Assembly: GCF_013911965.1 (NCBI RefSeq)
Contig: NZ_JACESE010000017.1
Coordinates: 1 to 64,000 of the forward strand
Length of the DNA: 64,000 bases
Direction: 5' to 3'
DNA from: Phenylobacterium sp.
Lineage (GTDB): Bacteria > Pseudomonadota > Alphaproteobacteria > Caulobacterales > Caulobacteraceae
Shown: positions 26,088 through 35,366 of the stretch, piece by piece
Position numbering within the stretch: position 1 is the first letter of the stretch
How the letters are laid out: every line of letters starts with the position of its first letter
Program-made: the position numbers and the translations under genes
The notes under the pieces: model-generated
The model's input: the letters and a program-made list of their open reading frames with translations, nothing else
What the model was told of the DNA's origin: nothing
Database searches by the model: none

Positions 26088-27049
26088 GAGCCGGCCCCGA
26101 AAAGGACCAGGTCCGGGGCGCTGCGGTGGACCGCCAGCTTGCGCTCGTACTCCAGGGGGTCCTTCGGCTTGACCAGGGCGCCGGCGGGCGTCGCCCCCCA
26201 GTCGTTGAGACGGGTGAGGAAGAAGCGCATGGCCGCGCCGTGGGCCAGGACCGGCAGGGCGGCCCGCTCGGCGTCGCTCAGGGGACGGATCGCCTCATAG
26301 CCGGCGACCAGAGCCCGGGCGCTGGTGATGTTGAAGCTGCCGTCAGCCTCGAAGCACCAGGCGTTCAGGGCCACGGCGATGTCGTAGGCGAGAGCGTCCA
26401 CGCACGCGAAGTAGAAGTCGATGGTCGCCGCGAACCGCTCGCCCTGGAAGAAGACGTTGTCGGGGAAGTAGTCGGCGTGGATGACGCCCGTCGGCAAGCC
26501 TTTCGGCCAGCGGGCGGCCAGGTCGGCCAGATCGGCGGAGATGGTTGCGGCCAGCCCCGGCTTCAGTCCCTCGGCGGCGTCCTTCAGGCCCTGGAACATC
26601 GGCGCCCAGGCGGACTGGCCGAGGTCGTTCGCCCGGCTCATGGGGAAGCCCTGCGCCGCCAGATGCAGGCGCGCCAGGCCCTCGCCGGCCTCGCGGCAAT
26701 GACGGGCGTTCGGGCGGCGCACCGACAGGCCCGGCATGAAGCCGACGATGGCCGCCGGCTTGCCGCGCACGCTCTGGATCAGCTCGCCGTCCAGGCCCGC
26801 CATGGGCGTGGCGCAGGGATAGTCGTGATCGGCCAGCCAGCGCATCAGCCCCAGGAAGAAGGGCAGGTCGGAGGCGTTCACCCGCTTCTCATAGACCGTC
26901 AGGATGAAGCGCCCGCGCTGGGTCTCCAGCAGGAAGTTGGAGTTCTCCACCCCCTCGGCGATGCCCTTGAAGGCGAGCGGCGCCCCCAGGTCGTAGCGGG
27001 TGAGGAGCGCTTCCAGCTCTTCGTCGGAGATGTCGGTGTAGACGGCCAT
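26084..27049 (-). CDS. thrB: homoserine kinase (ThrB2, APH fold)
   Basis: Phosphorylates homoserine in threonine synthesis. This is the aminoglycoside-phosphotransferase-fold type, not the GHMP type: ENSNFLLET (ATP loop), [13 protein letters not shown] (catalytic Asp and Asn) and [17 protein letters not shown]. 321 aa. It lies 80 bases after ispH and overlaps rnhA by four bases. Confidence 0.94.
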   Translation of the reverse strand: MAVYTDISDEELEALLTRYDLGAPLAFKGIAEGVENSNFLLETQRGRFILTVYEKRVNASDLPFFLGLMRWLADHDYPCATPMAGLDGELIQSVRGKPAAIVGFMPGLSVRRPNARHCREAGEGLARLHLAAQGFPMSRANDLGQSAWAPMFQGLKDAAEGLKPGLAATISADLADLAARWPKGLPTGVIHADYFPDNVFFQGERFAATIDFYFACVDALAYDIAVALNAWCFEADGSFNITSARALVAGYEAIRPLSDAERAALPVLAHGAAMRFFLTRLNDWGATPAGALVKPKDPLEYERKLAVHRSAPDLVLFGAGS

Positions 27050-27129
27050 GCGCAGCGCATGGGGGAGGGCGCAGGCGCGGTCAAGCCGCCTGGCGGCTTC
27101 GTCCCCGGATTTGCCGCCGGTCGCCGGGC

Positions 27130-28089
27130 TCAGGCCGTTTCGGCGAGCGCTCTCGGCAGCTTGAAGCTCACCGTCTCGCGGGCGGCCTCGGCCACCTCGA
27201 CGGTCACCGCGAAGCGTTCGGCCATGCGGTCGATGACGCCCTGAACCAAGTCCTCCGGCGCCGAGGCCCCGGCGGTGACGCCGACCACCTGGACGGCGTC
27301 CAGCCAGCCAAGGTCGAGCGCGCCCGCATCGTCGATCAGATGGGCGGGGCAGCCGGCGCGGCGGCCGACCTCGGCCAGGCGCACGGAGTTGGAGGAGTTG
27401 GCCGAACCGATCACCAGCAGCAGGTCGGCCTTCTCCGCCACCGCCTTGACCGCCTCCTGGCGATTGGTGGTGGCGTAGCAGATGTCTTCCTTGTGCGGCG
27501 CGGCCATGTCCGGGAAGCGGGCGCGCAGGGTCGCCACGATCTCGGCGGTGTCGTCCACCGACAGGGTGGTCTGGGTGGCGAAGGCCACCCTGGACGGGTC
27601 GCGCGGCTGATAGACCTGCGCGTCCTCCACGGTCTCGATCAGGGTGACGGCGCCCTCGGGCAGCTGGCCCATCGTGCCCACCACCTCCGGATGGCCGGCA
27701 TGGCCGATCAGGACGATCTCCTTGCCCGCGTCATAGTGGCGCTGGGCCTCGACATGGACCTTGGAGACGAGCGGGCAGGTGGCGTCCAGATAGATCATCT
27801 CCCGCCGGCTGGCCTCGGCCGGCACCGACTTGGGCACGCCGTGGGCGGAGAACACCACCGGACGATCGTCCGGGCACTCGTGCAGCTCCTCGACGAAGAC
27901 GGCGCCCAGGTTGCGCAGGCGTTCGACCACGTGGCGATTGTGGACGATCTCGTGGCGCACATAGACCGGCGCGCCGTACTTCTCGATGGCGCGCTCGACG
28001 ATCTGGATCGCCCGATCGACGCCCGCGCAGAAGCCGCGCGGCGCGGCGAGCAGGACTTTCAGCGGGCGTCGGGCGGGGCTCTGCGTCAT
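27130..28089 (-). CDS. ispH: 4-hydroxy-3-methylbut-2-enyl diphosphate reductase
   Basis: Last enzyme of the MEP isoprenoid pathway, an iron-sulfur protein of 319 aa. The three cluster Cys residues are in [19 protein letters not shown] and [22 protein letters not shown] and [14 protein letters not shown] are also diagnostic. ATG 28089. First gene of the ispH-thrB-rnhA run. Confidence 0.96.
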   Translation of the reverse strand: MTQSPARRPLKVLLAAPRGFCAGVDRAIQIVERAIEKYGAPVYVRHEIVHNRHVVERLRNLGAVFVEELHECPDDRPVVFSAHGVPKSVPAEASRREMIYLDATCPLVSKVHVEAQRHYDAGKEIVLIGHAGHPEVVGTMGQLPEGAVTLIETVEDAQVYQPRDPSRVAFATQTTLSVDDTAEIVATLRARFPDMAAPHKEDICYATTNRQEAVKAVAEKADLLLVIGSANSSNSVRLAEVGRRAGCPAHLIDDAGALDLGWLDAVQVVGVTAGASAPEDLVQGVIDRMAERFAVTVEVAEAARETVSFKLPRALAETA

Positions 28090-28218
28090 GGGCCGAAGGT
28101 AGGCGCTCCGGCCGGCCGCCGCCAGCCGCGTTGCGGCCTCAATCGAGAACCATTAGTAGAGGCCCTTCATGCGCAGCTTCCCCGCCGGGACGCCCGCGCC
28201 GCCAGATCTGGACGTTTG

Positions 28219-28905
28219 ATGCGCCGCACACTCCTTCTCGCCCTCGCCGCGGTCGTGACCGCCACCACCTTCGCTCCGGCGCAGGGTTGGGCGCAGTCGC
28301 GAGGTCAGAATCAGGACGACCGCGCGCAGCAGGCGGAGGATCGCCGGCGCCGCCAGAGCGAGTGGGGCGATCGTCAGGCGCCGCTGCCGCAGCTGCGCAA
28401 CGCCGGGCCGTGCCCCTTCGTGAAGGTGCTCTACGACGCCGGCCGCTACGTGGAGTTCCAAGGCGGGCGCGAGGCTTCGGCCGCCGTCGGCTACACCGGC
28501 GAGATCCAGGGCATTTCGGCCGGCTGCGCCTACGAGGACGACGAGCCCATCAAGGTGCAGATGGAGGTCCTGTTCGAACTCGGCCGCGGTCCGACCGCGC
28601 AAGGGTCCGAGAAGACCTACCGCTACTGGGTGGCGGTGACGAAGCGGAACGACGCCGTCATCGCCAAGGAGTATTTCGATCTTCCGGTGACCTTCGGCCC
28701 CGGCGAAGACCGCGTCTACCGCCGCCAGACCATCGAAGGCATCGTCATTCCGCGCGCCAGCCTGACCACCAGCGGCGCCAATTTCGAGGTGCTCGTCGGC
28801 TTCGACGTGACGCCGCAGATGGCGGAGTTCAACCGCGCCGGTAAGCGCTTCCGCGTGGACGTGGGCGCCGACCAGGCCGCCGGGACCGCCCAAGACAACC
28901 CATGA
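28219..28905 (+). CDS. exported hypothetical protein
   Basis: A 228-aa secreted protein with a signal peptide that starts with a twin-Arg-like [18 protein letters not shown] and ends near GWAQS. A Gln/Arg/Asp-rich linker follows, then a beta-rich domain ([59 protein letters not shown]). No enzyme motif is seen. It overlaps argS by ATGA, so the two are co-translated, but no functional link is known. Confidence 0.75.
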   Translation: MRRTLLLALAAVVTATTFAPAQGWAQSRGQNQDDRAQQAEDRRRRQSEWGDRQAPLPQLRNAGPCPFVKVLYDAGRYVEFQGGREASAAVGYTGEIQGISAGCAYEDDEPIKVQMEVLFELGRGPTAQGSEKTYRYWVAVTKRNDAVIAKEYFDLPVTFGPGEDRVYRRQTIEGIVIPRASLTTSGANFEVLVGFDVTPQMAEFNRAGKRFRVDVGADQAAGTAQDNP

Positions 28906-30701
28906 CCGACCTCAAGCGGGGCCTCGGCGAAGCGGTTTCGGCCGCCTTCGCCGCCGCGGGTCTTCCGGCCGAGCTTGGCCGGGTGACTCCGTCCGACCGG
29001 CCCGACCTCGCCGATTTCCAGTGCAATGGCGCGCTCGCCGCCGCCAAGCAGGCCCGCCGTGACCCGCGCGAGATCGCCGCGGGCGTTGTCGAACGCCTGA
29101 AGACCGATCCGCGGATCGCCTCGGTGGAGATCGCCGGCCTCGGCTTCATCAATATCCGTGTGAGCGAGGCGGCCCTGGCCGAACGCGCCATCGAGATCGC
29201 CGGCGACCTGCGCCTGGGCGCCGGCGCGGTCGAGACCCCGCGCCGCGTGCTCGTCGACTATGGCGGCCCCAACGTCGCCAAGCCCATGCATGTCGGGCAC
29301 CTGCGCTCGTCCATCATCGGCGAGGCGATCAAGCGGCTCTACCGGTTCCGGGGCGACACCGTGGTGGGCGACGCCCACTTCGGCGACTGGGGCTATCAGA
29401 TGGGCCTGCTGATCGGGGCTGTCTGCGACGAGGACGCCTTCGTCGCCAGCCTGGTCGAACGGGTCAACGCCCGCGCCACCCCGCTGACGGCGGAAGAAGA
29501 GGCCACCGCCTTCGCCGCCCTGGCCGAGCACATCAGCCTGGCCGATCTCGACCGGCTCTATCCGCAGGCCGCCGCCCGCGGCAAGGAGGACGCCGACTAT
29601 CGCGACCGCGCGCGGAAGCTGACCGCCGAGCTGCAGGCGCGCAAGCCCGGCCACCATCTGCTGTGGCGGCACTTCGCGCGGGTGACGCAGGTGGCGCTGG
29701 AGCGCGACTTCCACGCCATCGGCGTCGACTTCGACCTCTGGAAGGGCGAGAGCGATGTCGACCACCTGATCCCCGGCATGGTCGAGGACCTGGAGGCCAA
29801 GGGCCTGCTGGTGGACGATCAGGGCGCGCGCATCGTCCGGGTGAACCGCCAGGGCGACAAGCGCGAACTGCCGCCCCTGCTGGTGGTCTCGTCCGAAGGC
29901 TCGGCCATGTACGGCACGACCGACCTGGCCACCATTCTCGACCGCAAGCAGAGCTTCGACCCCGAACAGGTCCTCTACGTGGTCGACCAGCGCCAGGCCG
30001 ACCACTTCGAGATCGTCTTCCGCGCCGCCTATCTCGCCGGCTACGCCGAGGAAGGTTCGCTTGAGCACATCGGCTTCGGCACGATGAACGGCACGGACGG
30101 CAAGCCCTTCAAGACCCGCGAGGGCGGCGTCCTGAAGCTGCACGACCTGATCGAGATGACCAAGGCCAAGGCGCGCGAGCGCCTGCGGGAGGCCGACCTC
30201 GGCGCCGGCTTCACCGAAGAGGCCTTCGAGGACGTCGCCCACAAGGTCGCCGTCGCCGCCCTGAAGTTCGCCGACCTGCAGAACTTCCGCGGCACCTCCT
30301 ATGTCTTCGATCTCGACCGCTTCACGAGCTTCGAGGGCAAGACCGGCCCCTATCTGCTCTACCAGGCGGTGCGGGTGAAATCCCTGCTGCGCAAGGCCGC
30401 CGACGAAGGCGCCGAGGGCGGGCCGGTGACCATCGGCGAGCCGGCCGAGCGCGAGCTCGTCCTGCTGCTCGACGCCTTCGATCAGGCGCTCTCCGAGGCC
30501 TATGAGCGCAAGGCGCCCAACTTCATCGCCGATCACGCCTACAAGCTGGCCCAGGCCTTCTCGCGCTTCTACGCGGCCTGCCCAATCCTGATCGCCGAGC
30601 CGGCGGTGAAGGAGTCGCGCCTGACGCTCGCCTCCACGACCCTGCGCCAGCTCGAGCTCGCGCTCGACCTTCTCGGCGTGGCCACGCCCGAACGCATGTA
30701 G
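28902..30701 (+). CDS. argS: arginyl-tRNA synthetase
   Basis: Class I aminoacyl-tRNA synthetase of 599 aa. The HIGH motif appears as MHVGHLRS after GGPNVAKP; the catalytic loop corresponding to KMSKS is KPFKTREGG, a form typical of many ArgRS. A C-terminal anticodon-binding domain ends in [21 protein letters not shown] shortened to [13 protein letters not shown]. Full length and intact. Confidence 0.97.
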   Translation: MTDLKRGLGEAVSAAFAAAGLPAELGRVTPSDRPDLADFQCNGALAAAKQARRDPREIAAGVVERLKTDPRIASVEIAGLGFINIRVSEAALAERAIEIAGDLRLGAGAVETPRRVLVDYGGPNVAKPMHVGHLRSSIIGEAIKRLYRFRGDTVVGDAHFGDWGYQMGLLIGAVCDEDAFVASLVERVNARATPLTAEEEATAFAALAEHISLADLDRLYPQAAARGKEDADYRDRARKLTAELQARKPGHHLLWRHFARVTQVALERDFHAIGVDFDLWKGESDVDHLIPGMVEDLEAKGLLVDDQGARIVRVNRQGDKRELPPLLVVSSEGSAMYGTTDLATILDRKQSFDPEQVLYVVDQRQADHFEIVFRAAYLAGYAEEGSLEHIGFGTMNGTDGKPFKTREGGVLKLHDLIEMTKAKARERLREADLGAGFTEEAFEDVAHKVAVAALKFADLQNFRGTSYVFDLDRFTSFEGKTGPYLLYQAVRVKSLLRKAADEGAEGGPVTIGEPAERELVLLLDAFDQALSEAYERKAPNFIADHAYKLAQAFSRFYAACPILIAEPAVKESRLTLASTTLRQLELALDLLGVATPERM

Positions 30702-30735
30702 TCTGGGCGCCGAACCGGAAGGGGAGGCGCGCGGC

Positions 30736-31071
30736 ATGACGTTCTGGGTCCTGGCCTATGCGGGCGCCGCGGTGGCCGAGATCGCCGGCTGCTTCGCCTT
30801 CTGGGCCTGGCTGCGGCTGGGCAGGAGCGTGCTCTGGGTCCTGCCGGGGACGGCCTCGCTCATCCTCTTCGCCTGGCTGCTCACGCTCATCGATGCAAGC
30901 CACGCCGGCCGCGCCTATGCGGCCTATGGCGGGGTCTATATCGCCTCCGCGCTCGTCTGGCTCTGGGCCGTGGAAGGTGCGCGGCCGGACCGCTGGGATC
31001 TCATCGGCGCGGCCATCTGCCTCGCCGGCGCCGCGCTCATCCTCTTCGGTCCGCGACAGCCCGTCGCCTGA
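30736..31071 (+). CDS. YnfA/UPF0060 membrane protein
   Basis: A 111-aa protein of four membrane helices, member of the UPF0060 (YnfA) family, distantly related to small multidrug resistance pumps. Family marks: [35 protein letters not shown] and [17 protein letters not shown]. It follows argS by 34 bases and lies just before the ars operon, whose -35 element starts 7 bases after its stop. Transport activity is suggested for E. coli YnfA but not settled. Confidence 0.9.
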   Translation: MTFWVLAYAGAAVAEIAGCFAFWAWLRLGRSVLWVLPGTASLILFAWLLTLIDASHAGRAYAAYGGVYIASALVWLWAVEGARPDRWDLIGAAICLAGAALILFGPRQPVA

Positions 31072-31077
31072 GGCGGC

Positions 31078-31116
31078 TTGACAACGACTCCATATTTCCA
31101 CATATCTGGAAGTATG
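31078..31116 (+). promoter_or_regulatory. arsR promoter and ArsR operator
   Basis: TTGACA (31078-31083) is a consensus -35; 17 bases further CATATC (31101-31106) can serve as -10. Overlapping the -10 is an inverted repeat, CATATTTCCA (31091-31100) and TGGAAGTATG (31107-31116) with core TTCCA-N6-TGGAA, the shape expected of an ArsR operator. The predicted transcription start falls at or next to the ATG at 31114, so the mRNA may be leaderless. Binding by ArsR would block polymerase until arsenite releases it (established for the family, inferred here). Confidence 0.7.
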
Positions 31117-31473
31117 GAAATCGAAACCGCCCTCAAGCGCCTGTCCGCCCTGGCCCAGCAAGGCCGGCTGGAGGTCTTCCGTCTGCTGGTCCAGGCCGGC
31201 CGCGACGGCCTTCCCGCCGGGGAGCTCGCCCGCGCGGCCGGCGCGCCCGCCAACACCCTGTCGGCCCAGCTCGCCATCCTGACGAACGCCGGGCTGGCCA
31301 GGTCGCGGCGCGAGGGGCGCTCGATCATCTACAGCGCCGACTTTGACGGCATGGGCGACCTGCTTCTCTACCTGATGCAGGACTGCTGCCAGGGCCGTCC
31401 CGAGGTCTGCGCGCCCCTAGCGGCCGCGGCCGCCCAATCCTGCTGCGATCAGAACGAAGGAACGCTCCAATGA
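31114..31473 (+). CDS. arsR: ArsR-family arsenic-responsive repressor
   Basis: Winged-helix repressor of 119 aa. The recognition helix region is GAPANTLSAQLAILTNAGLARSRREGR and the wing follows with SIIYSADF. Cys residues lie in the C-terminal part (LMQDCCQGRPEVC and SCCDQNEG), suggesting a thiol-based As(III) site different from the classical ELCVC in the DNA-binding helix. A longer frame from TTG 31078 would use the -35 element as codons and is rejected. It overlaps arsI by ATGA. Confidence 0.92.
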   Translation: MEIETALKRLSALAQQGRLEVFRLLVQAGRDGLPAGELARAAGAPANTLSAQLAILTNAGLARSRREGRSIIYSADFDGMGDLLLYLMQDCCQGRPEVCAPLAAAAAQSCCDQNEGTLQ

Positions 31474-31928
31474 AGCGCCTGCATGTCCATGTCTCGGTCG
31501 AGGATCTCGACCGCTCGATCGGCTTCTACGCCACCCTTTTCGGCGCCCAGCCGGCGGTGGTGAGGGACGACTACGCCAAGTGGATGCTGGACGATCCGAA
31601 GGTGAACTTCGCCATCTCCGCCCGTGGCGCCAAGACCGGCGTCGACCACCTGGGCATCCAGGTGGACGAGGGCCCCGAACTGGCCGAACTGGCCGGGCGC
31701 CTGAAGGCGGCGGGCGAGACGACCTTCGACCAGGAGGCGACCACCTGCTGCTACGCCCGCTCGGACAAGTCCTGGGTCAGCGACCCCTCGGGCGTCCGCT
31801 GGGAGACCTTCCACACCTTCGGCGAAGCCGTGACCTATGGCGAGGACCCCGCCATCGCCGCCGCCCCGGCCGCGACCGCCTGCTGCGGGGCCGCGCCCAA
31901 GGCCGAGCCGGCTCCGGCCTGCTGCTGA
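31470..31928 (+). CDS. arsI: ArsI/CadI-family dioxygenase (C-As lyase type)
   Basis: A 152-aa vicinal-oxygen-chelate (glyoxalase-fold) protein. His in HVHVSVEDLDRS, His in GVDHLGIQV and Glu in RWETFHTFG are candidate Fe(II) ligands; the adjacent Cys pair in TTCCYARSDKSWV matches the organoarsenical-binding pair of ArsI. The tail is Cys-rich (TACCGAAP, PACC). ArsI cleaves the C-As bond of methylarsenite; CadI-annotated relatives have the same fold. Placement inside an ars operon supports the ArsI reading. Confidence 0.88.
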   Translation: MKRLHVHVSVEDLDRSIGFYATLFGAQPAVVRDDYAKWMLDDPKVNFAISARGAKTGVDHLGIQVDEGPELAELAGRLKAAGETTFDQEATTCCYARSDKSWVSDPSGVRWETFHTFGEAVTYGEDPAIAAAPAATACCGAAPKAEPAPACC

Positions 31929-31935
31929 GGCGAGC

Positions 31936-32442
31936 ATGGCGGACGCAACACGGGCGCCCTGGCGGGTGCTCTTCCTCTGCACGGGCAACTCGGCCAGGTC
32001 GATCCTGGCCGAGGCGCTCCTCAACCGGCTGGGCGCAGGACGTTTCGAGGCCTATTCGGCGGGCTCCACGCCTAAGGGCGCGGTTCATCCCGAGAGCCTG
32101 CGCCTCCTGTCGGCCAAGGGCTATGACATCGCCGGCCTGCGCTCGAAGAGCTGGGACGAGTTCGCCGCGCCCGGCGCGCCGCCGCTCGATCTGATCATCA
32201 CCGTCTGCGACAACGCCGCCGGCGAGGTCTGCCCGATCTGGCCCGGTCGTCCGGCCGCCGCGCACTGGGGCCTGCCCGACCCCGCCGCCGCCTCTCCGGC
32301 GGACGCGCCGGGCGCGTTTGCGCGGGCCTATGAACAGCTGGAGCTGCGAATTTCGGCCCTGGCGCAGCTCGACCTGGCGGCGCTGTCGCCCGAGGCCCTG
32401 AAACGCCGCCTGGCCGAAATCCACGAGGAGGCCCAGTCATGA
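31936..32442 (+). CDS. arsC: arsenate reductase, low-molecular-weight phosphatase type
   Basis: A 168-aa ArsC of the thioredoxin-coupled type. The P-loop is FLCTGNSARS with the nucleophilic Cys; a second Cys lies in TVCDNAAGEVCP, in the expected position for the disulfide relay, and WGLPDPA supplies the general acid Asp. It follows arsI by 7 bases and overlaps the efflux gene by ATGA. Confidence 0.93.
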   Translation: MADATRAPWRVLFLCTGNSARSILAEALLNRLGAGRFEAYSAGSTPKGAVHPESLRLLSAKGYDIAGLRSKSWDEFAAPGAPPLDLIITVCDNAAGEVCPIWPGRPAAAHWGLPDPAAASPADAPGAFARAYEQLELRISALAQLDLAALSPEALKRRLAEIHEEAQS

Positions 32443-33536
32443 GCGCCGAGGCCGCAGCCGCGCCCCGCATGCCCATCTTCGAGCGCTACCTGACGCTCTG
32501 GGTGGCGCTCTGCATCGTCGTGGGCGTCGCCCTCGGCCACTTCTTTCCGCCGGCCTTCCGTCTGATCGCCGCAGTGGAGGTCGCCCAGGTCAACCTGCCG
32601 GTGGCGGGGCTGATCTGGCTGATGATCACGCCGATGCTGATGAAGGTGGACTTCCGGGCGCTGAGCCAGGTGAGCCGGCACTGGCGCGGCATCGGCGTCA
32701 CCCTGTTCGTCAACTGGGCGGTGAAGCCCTTCTCCATGGCGCTTCTGGCGGCCCTCTTCCTGGGCGTCGTCTTCCGGCCCTACCTGCCGCAGGGCGAGAT
32801 CGGCAGCTACATCGCCGGCCTCATCCTGCTCGCCGCCGCGCCCTGCACGGCGATGGTCTTCGTCTGGAGCAACCTCTCGCGCGGCGACGCCAACTTCACC
32901 CTGAGCCAGGTGGCGCTCAACGACGCCATCATGATCGTGGCCTTCGCCCCCATCGTCGGCCTGCTGCTCGGCATCTCGGCCATCGTCGTCCCGTGGGAGA
33001 CCCTGCTGCTGTCGGTGGTCCTCTACATCCTCGTGCCGGTCGTCCTGGCCCAGCTCGCCCGCGGCGCCCTGATCGCGCGGGGCGGCGAGGGGGCGCTGGC
33101 GGCGGCGCTCGCCCGCATCCAGCCTCTGTCCCTGGGGGCGCTCCTGGCCACGCTCGTCCTGCTCTTCGGCTTCCAGGGCGAGCAGATTCTGGCGCAGCCG
33201 GCGGTCATCGCCATGCTGGCGGTCCCCATCCTGATCCAGGTCTATTTCAACTCCGGCCTCGCCTATCTGCTCAATCGGTGGGCGGGGGAGGCCCATTGCG
33301 TGGCCGGCCCCTCGGCCCTGATCGGCGCCAGCAACTTCTTCGAGCTCGCCGTCGCCGCTGCGATCAGCCTGTTCGGGCTCACCTCGGGGGCGGCTCTGGC
33401 CACCGTCGTCGGCGTGCTGATCGAGGTGCCGGTGATGCTTTCGGTGGTCGCCATCGTGAACCGCAGCCGCGGCTGGTACGAGCGTGGTCCTGCGGTGCGC
33501 CGCAGCGCCGCCGGCGTCGCGGCGGCGCAGGAATAG
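32439..33536 (+). CDS. acr3: ACR3-family arsenite efflux permease
   Basis: A 365-aa membrane protein with about ten helices, of the ACR3 (bile/arsenite transporter) family. The conserved Cys lies in AAPCTAMVFVWS, and FNSGLAYLLNR with GASNFFELAVA gives the second conserved region. It exports arsenite made by ArsC, closing the operon arsR-arsI-arsC-acr3. Confidence 0.94.
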   Translation: MSAEAAAAPRMPIFERYLTLWVALCIVVGVALGHFFPPAFRLIAAVEVAQVNLPVAGLIWLMITPMLMKVDFRALSQVSRHWRGIGVTLFVNWAVKPFSMALLAALFLGVVFRPYLPQGEIGSYIAGLILLAAAPCTAMVFVWSNLSRGDANFTLSQVALNDAIMIVAFAPIVGLLLGISAIVVPWETLLLSVVLYILVPVVLAQLARGALIARGGEGALAAALARIQPLSLGALLATLVLLFGFQGEQILAQPAVIAMLAVPILIQVYFNSGLAYLLNRWAGEAHCVAGPSALIGASNFFELAVAAAISLFGLTSGAALATVVGVLIEVPVMLSVVAIVNRSRGWYERGPAVRRSAAGVAAAQE

Positions 33537-33611
33537 GCGGCGTTCCGCGCCCGCCGTCTGCGCCCACTTTGCGCATTGACGAACGGGCGGGGATCGCGGA
33601 GTTTCCGACCA

Positions 33612-33805
33612 CTCCTCGCGGGAGAGACCGGGACCATCTGGCCCCGGCGCCGAAGGCGCAACCGCCCCGGAAACGCTCAGGCAAAAGGACCGCGAAGGGC
33701 TGATGAACGCTGGAAAGAAGCCCGCCGAAAGGTAGGGCTCGCCGAAGGAGCAGCGGCGCGGTCTTGCCAGGCCGCCCCTAAATCTCTCAGGCTCAGAGGA
33801 CAGCG
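33612..33805 (+). ncRNA. tandem glycine riboswitch
   Basis: Two aptamers lie in the leader of gcvT. The first (about 33615-33695) has GGGAGAG ... GGAAACGCTCAGGCAAAAGGACCGCG cut here as CTCAGGCAAAAGGACCG; the second (about 33709-33803) has GGAAAGAA ... TCTCAGGCTCAGAGGACAG. The CTCAGG-CAAAAGGAC word and the paired GGAGAG/GGAAAG starts are the hallmarks of glycine riboswitch aptamers. Glycine binding should switch on the cleavage system. A weak TTGACG (33576-33581) upstream may be the promoter -35. No evident terminator is seen between the second aptamer and gcvT, so control may act on translation. Confidence 0.92.
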
Positions 33806-33867
33806 GGGGCGCGTGTCGAAGGGGGCGAATCCTCCCGGCGCGTCGCGTCATCAGCCGGAGGCCCGCC

Positions 33868-34977
33868 TTGTCGGACGACTCGTTGAAAACCACCCCGTTG
33901 CACCAGGCTCACCTGGACGCGGGCGCGAAGATGGTCCCCTTCGCCGGCTATTCCATGCCGGTGCAGTACAAGGACGGCGTGCTCAAGGAGCACCTGTGGA
34001 CGCGCCAGAGCGCGGGCCTGTTCGACGTCTCCCACATGGGCCAGGCGCGGCTGCGCGGGGTCTCGCCCCTGTCGGCCTTCGAGGAGGTGACGCCCGGCGA
34101 CTTCATCGGGCTGAAGCCCGGCAAGCAGCGCTATTCGGTCCTCCTGAACAAGAAGGGCGGGATCATCGACGACCTGATGGCCGGTCGTCCCGATGACGAC
34201 GGCCTGTTCGTCGTGGTCAACGGGGCCTGCAAGGACAACGACTTCAAGGTCATCGACGACGAGCTGGCCGGCCAGGTGACGATCGAGCGCCTGGAGGATC
34301 GCGCCCTGCTGGCCCTGCAGGGGCCCGAGGCCGCGGCGGTTCTCGCCGAGCACGCGCCCGACGCCGCCAAGCTCGCCTTCATGGAGACGGCCGCCATGAC
34401 CGCCTTCGGAATGGGCGCCATCGTCTCCCGCTCGGGCTACACCGGCGAGGACGGGTACGAGATCTCCGTGCCGGCCGCCGAGGCCGTGCGGGTGTGGAAC
34501 ACCCTTCTGGCCGACGAGCGGGTGCGCCCGGTGGGCCTGGGCGCCCGCGACAGCCTGCGGCTCGAGGCGGGCCTGCCGCTCTACGGCCACGACCTGGACG
34601 AGACCGTCTCGCCGATCGAGGCGGGGCTTTCCTTCGCCGTCTCCAAGAAGCGCCGCGACGCGCGCGACTTCCCCGGCGCGGCCCGCATCGCCAAGGAACT
34701 GACCGGCGAACTCGCCCGCAAGGCGGTCGGCCTGAAGGTCGAGGGCGCGCCGGCCCGCGAGGGCGCCGAGATCGCCGACGCCGGCGGGACGGTGGTCGGG
34801 GTCGTCACCTCGGGCGGTTTCTCCCCCACGCTCGGCCATCCCATCGCGCTCGGCTTCGTGCCGCCGGCCTTGGCGGCGGCCGGCACGGAGCTGAAGGTCA
34901 TCGTCCGCGGTCGTCCGCAGGCCGCCACGGTGGTCCCCACCCCGTTTGTTCCCCATCGCTACGCGCGCAAGGTCTAA
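33868..34977 (+). CDS. gcvT: aminomethyltransferase (glycine cleavage T protein)
   Basis: T protein, 369 aa: passes the aminomethyl group from H protein to tetrahydrofolate. Family marks: LHQAHLDAGAKMVPFAGYSMPVQY shortened as MVPFAGYSMPVQY, LFDVSHMGQ, SRSGYTGEDGYEI, and GLGARDSLRLEAGLPLYGHDLD in part. The start is TTG 33868 with GGAGG 7 bases upstream. First gene of a four-gene operon under the glycine riboswitch. Confidence 0.95.
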   Translation: MSDDSLKTTPLHQAHLDAGAKMVPFAGYSMPVQYKDGVLKEHLWTRQSAGLFDVSHMGQARLRGVSPLSAFEEVTPGDFIGLKPGKQRYSVLLNKKGGIIDDLMAGRPDDDGLFVVVNGACKDNDFKVIDDELAGQVTIERLEDRALLALQGPEAAAVLAEHAPDAAKLAFMETAAMTAFGMGAIVSRSGYTGEDGYEISVPAAEAVRVWNTLLADERVRPVGLGARDSLRLEAGLPLYGHDLDETVSPIEAGLSFAVSKKRRDARDFPGAARIAKELTGELARKAVGLKVEGAPAREGAEIADAGGTVVGVVTSGGFSPTLGHPIALGFVPPALAAAGTELKVIVRGRPQAATVVPTPFVPHRYARKV

Positions 34978-34995
34978 GAGAAGGATTTCCGGAGC

Positions 34996-35361
34996 ATGCG
35001 CTTCACCAAGGATCACGAGTGGGTCGCCCTGGACGGCGACGTGGCCACCGTCGGGATCACCGCCTACGCCGCCGAGCAGCTGGGCGACGTCGTCTTCGTC
35101 GAGACCCCCGAGGTGGGCAGGACCGTCAAGGCCGGCGACGGCCTGGCCGTGGTCGAGAGCGTCAAGGCCGCCTCCGACGTCTACGCACCGCTTTCGGGCG
35201 AGGTCGTCGAGGCCAATGACGAGCTTTCCGGCGCGCCGGAAACCGTGAACGAGGCGCCGGAGGCCGGCGGCTGGTTCGCCAAGATCAAGGTCGCCGACTC
35301 TTCGGAGTACGAGGCGCTGATGGACCGCGCCGCCTACGACGCCTTCCTGGAGACCCTGTAA
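34996..35361 (+). CDS. gcvH: glycine cleavage H protein
   Basis: Lipoyl carrier protein of 121 aa. The lipoylated Lys is in [41 protein letters not shown] and [13 protein letters not shown] are standard. It lies 18 bases after gcvT. Confidence 0.97.
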   Translation: MRFTKDHEWVALDGDVATVGITAYAAEQLGDVVFVETPEVGRTVKAGDGLAVVESVKAASDVYAPLSGEVVEANDELSGAPETVNEAPEAGGWFAKIKVADSSEYEALMDRAAYDAFLETL

Positions 35362-35366
35362 GTCCC

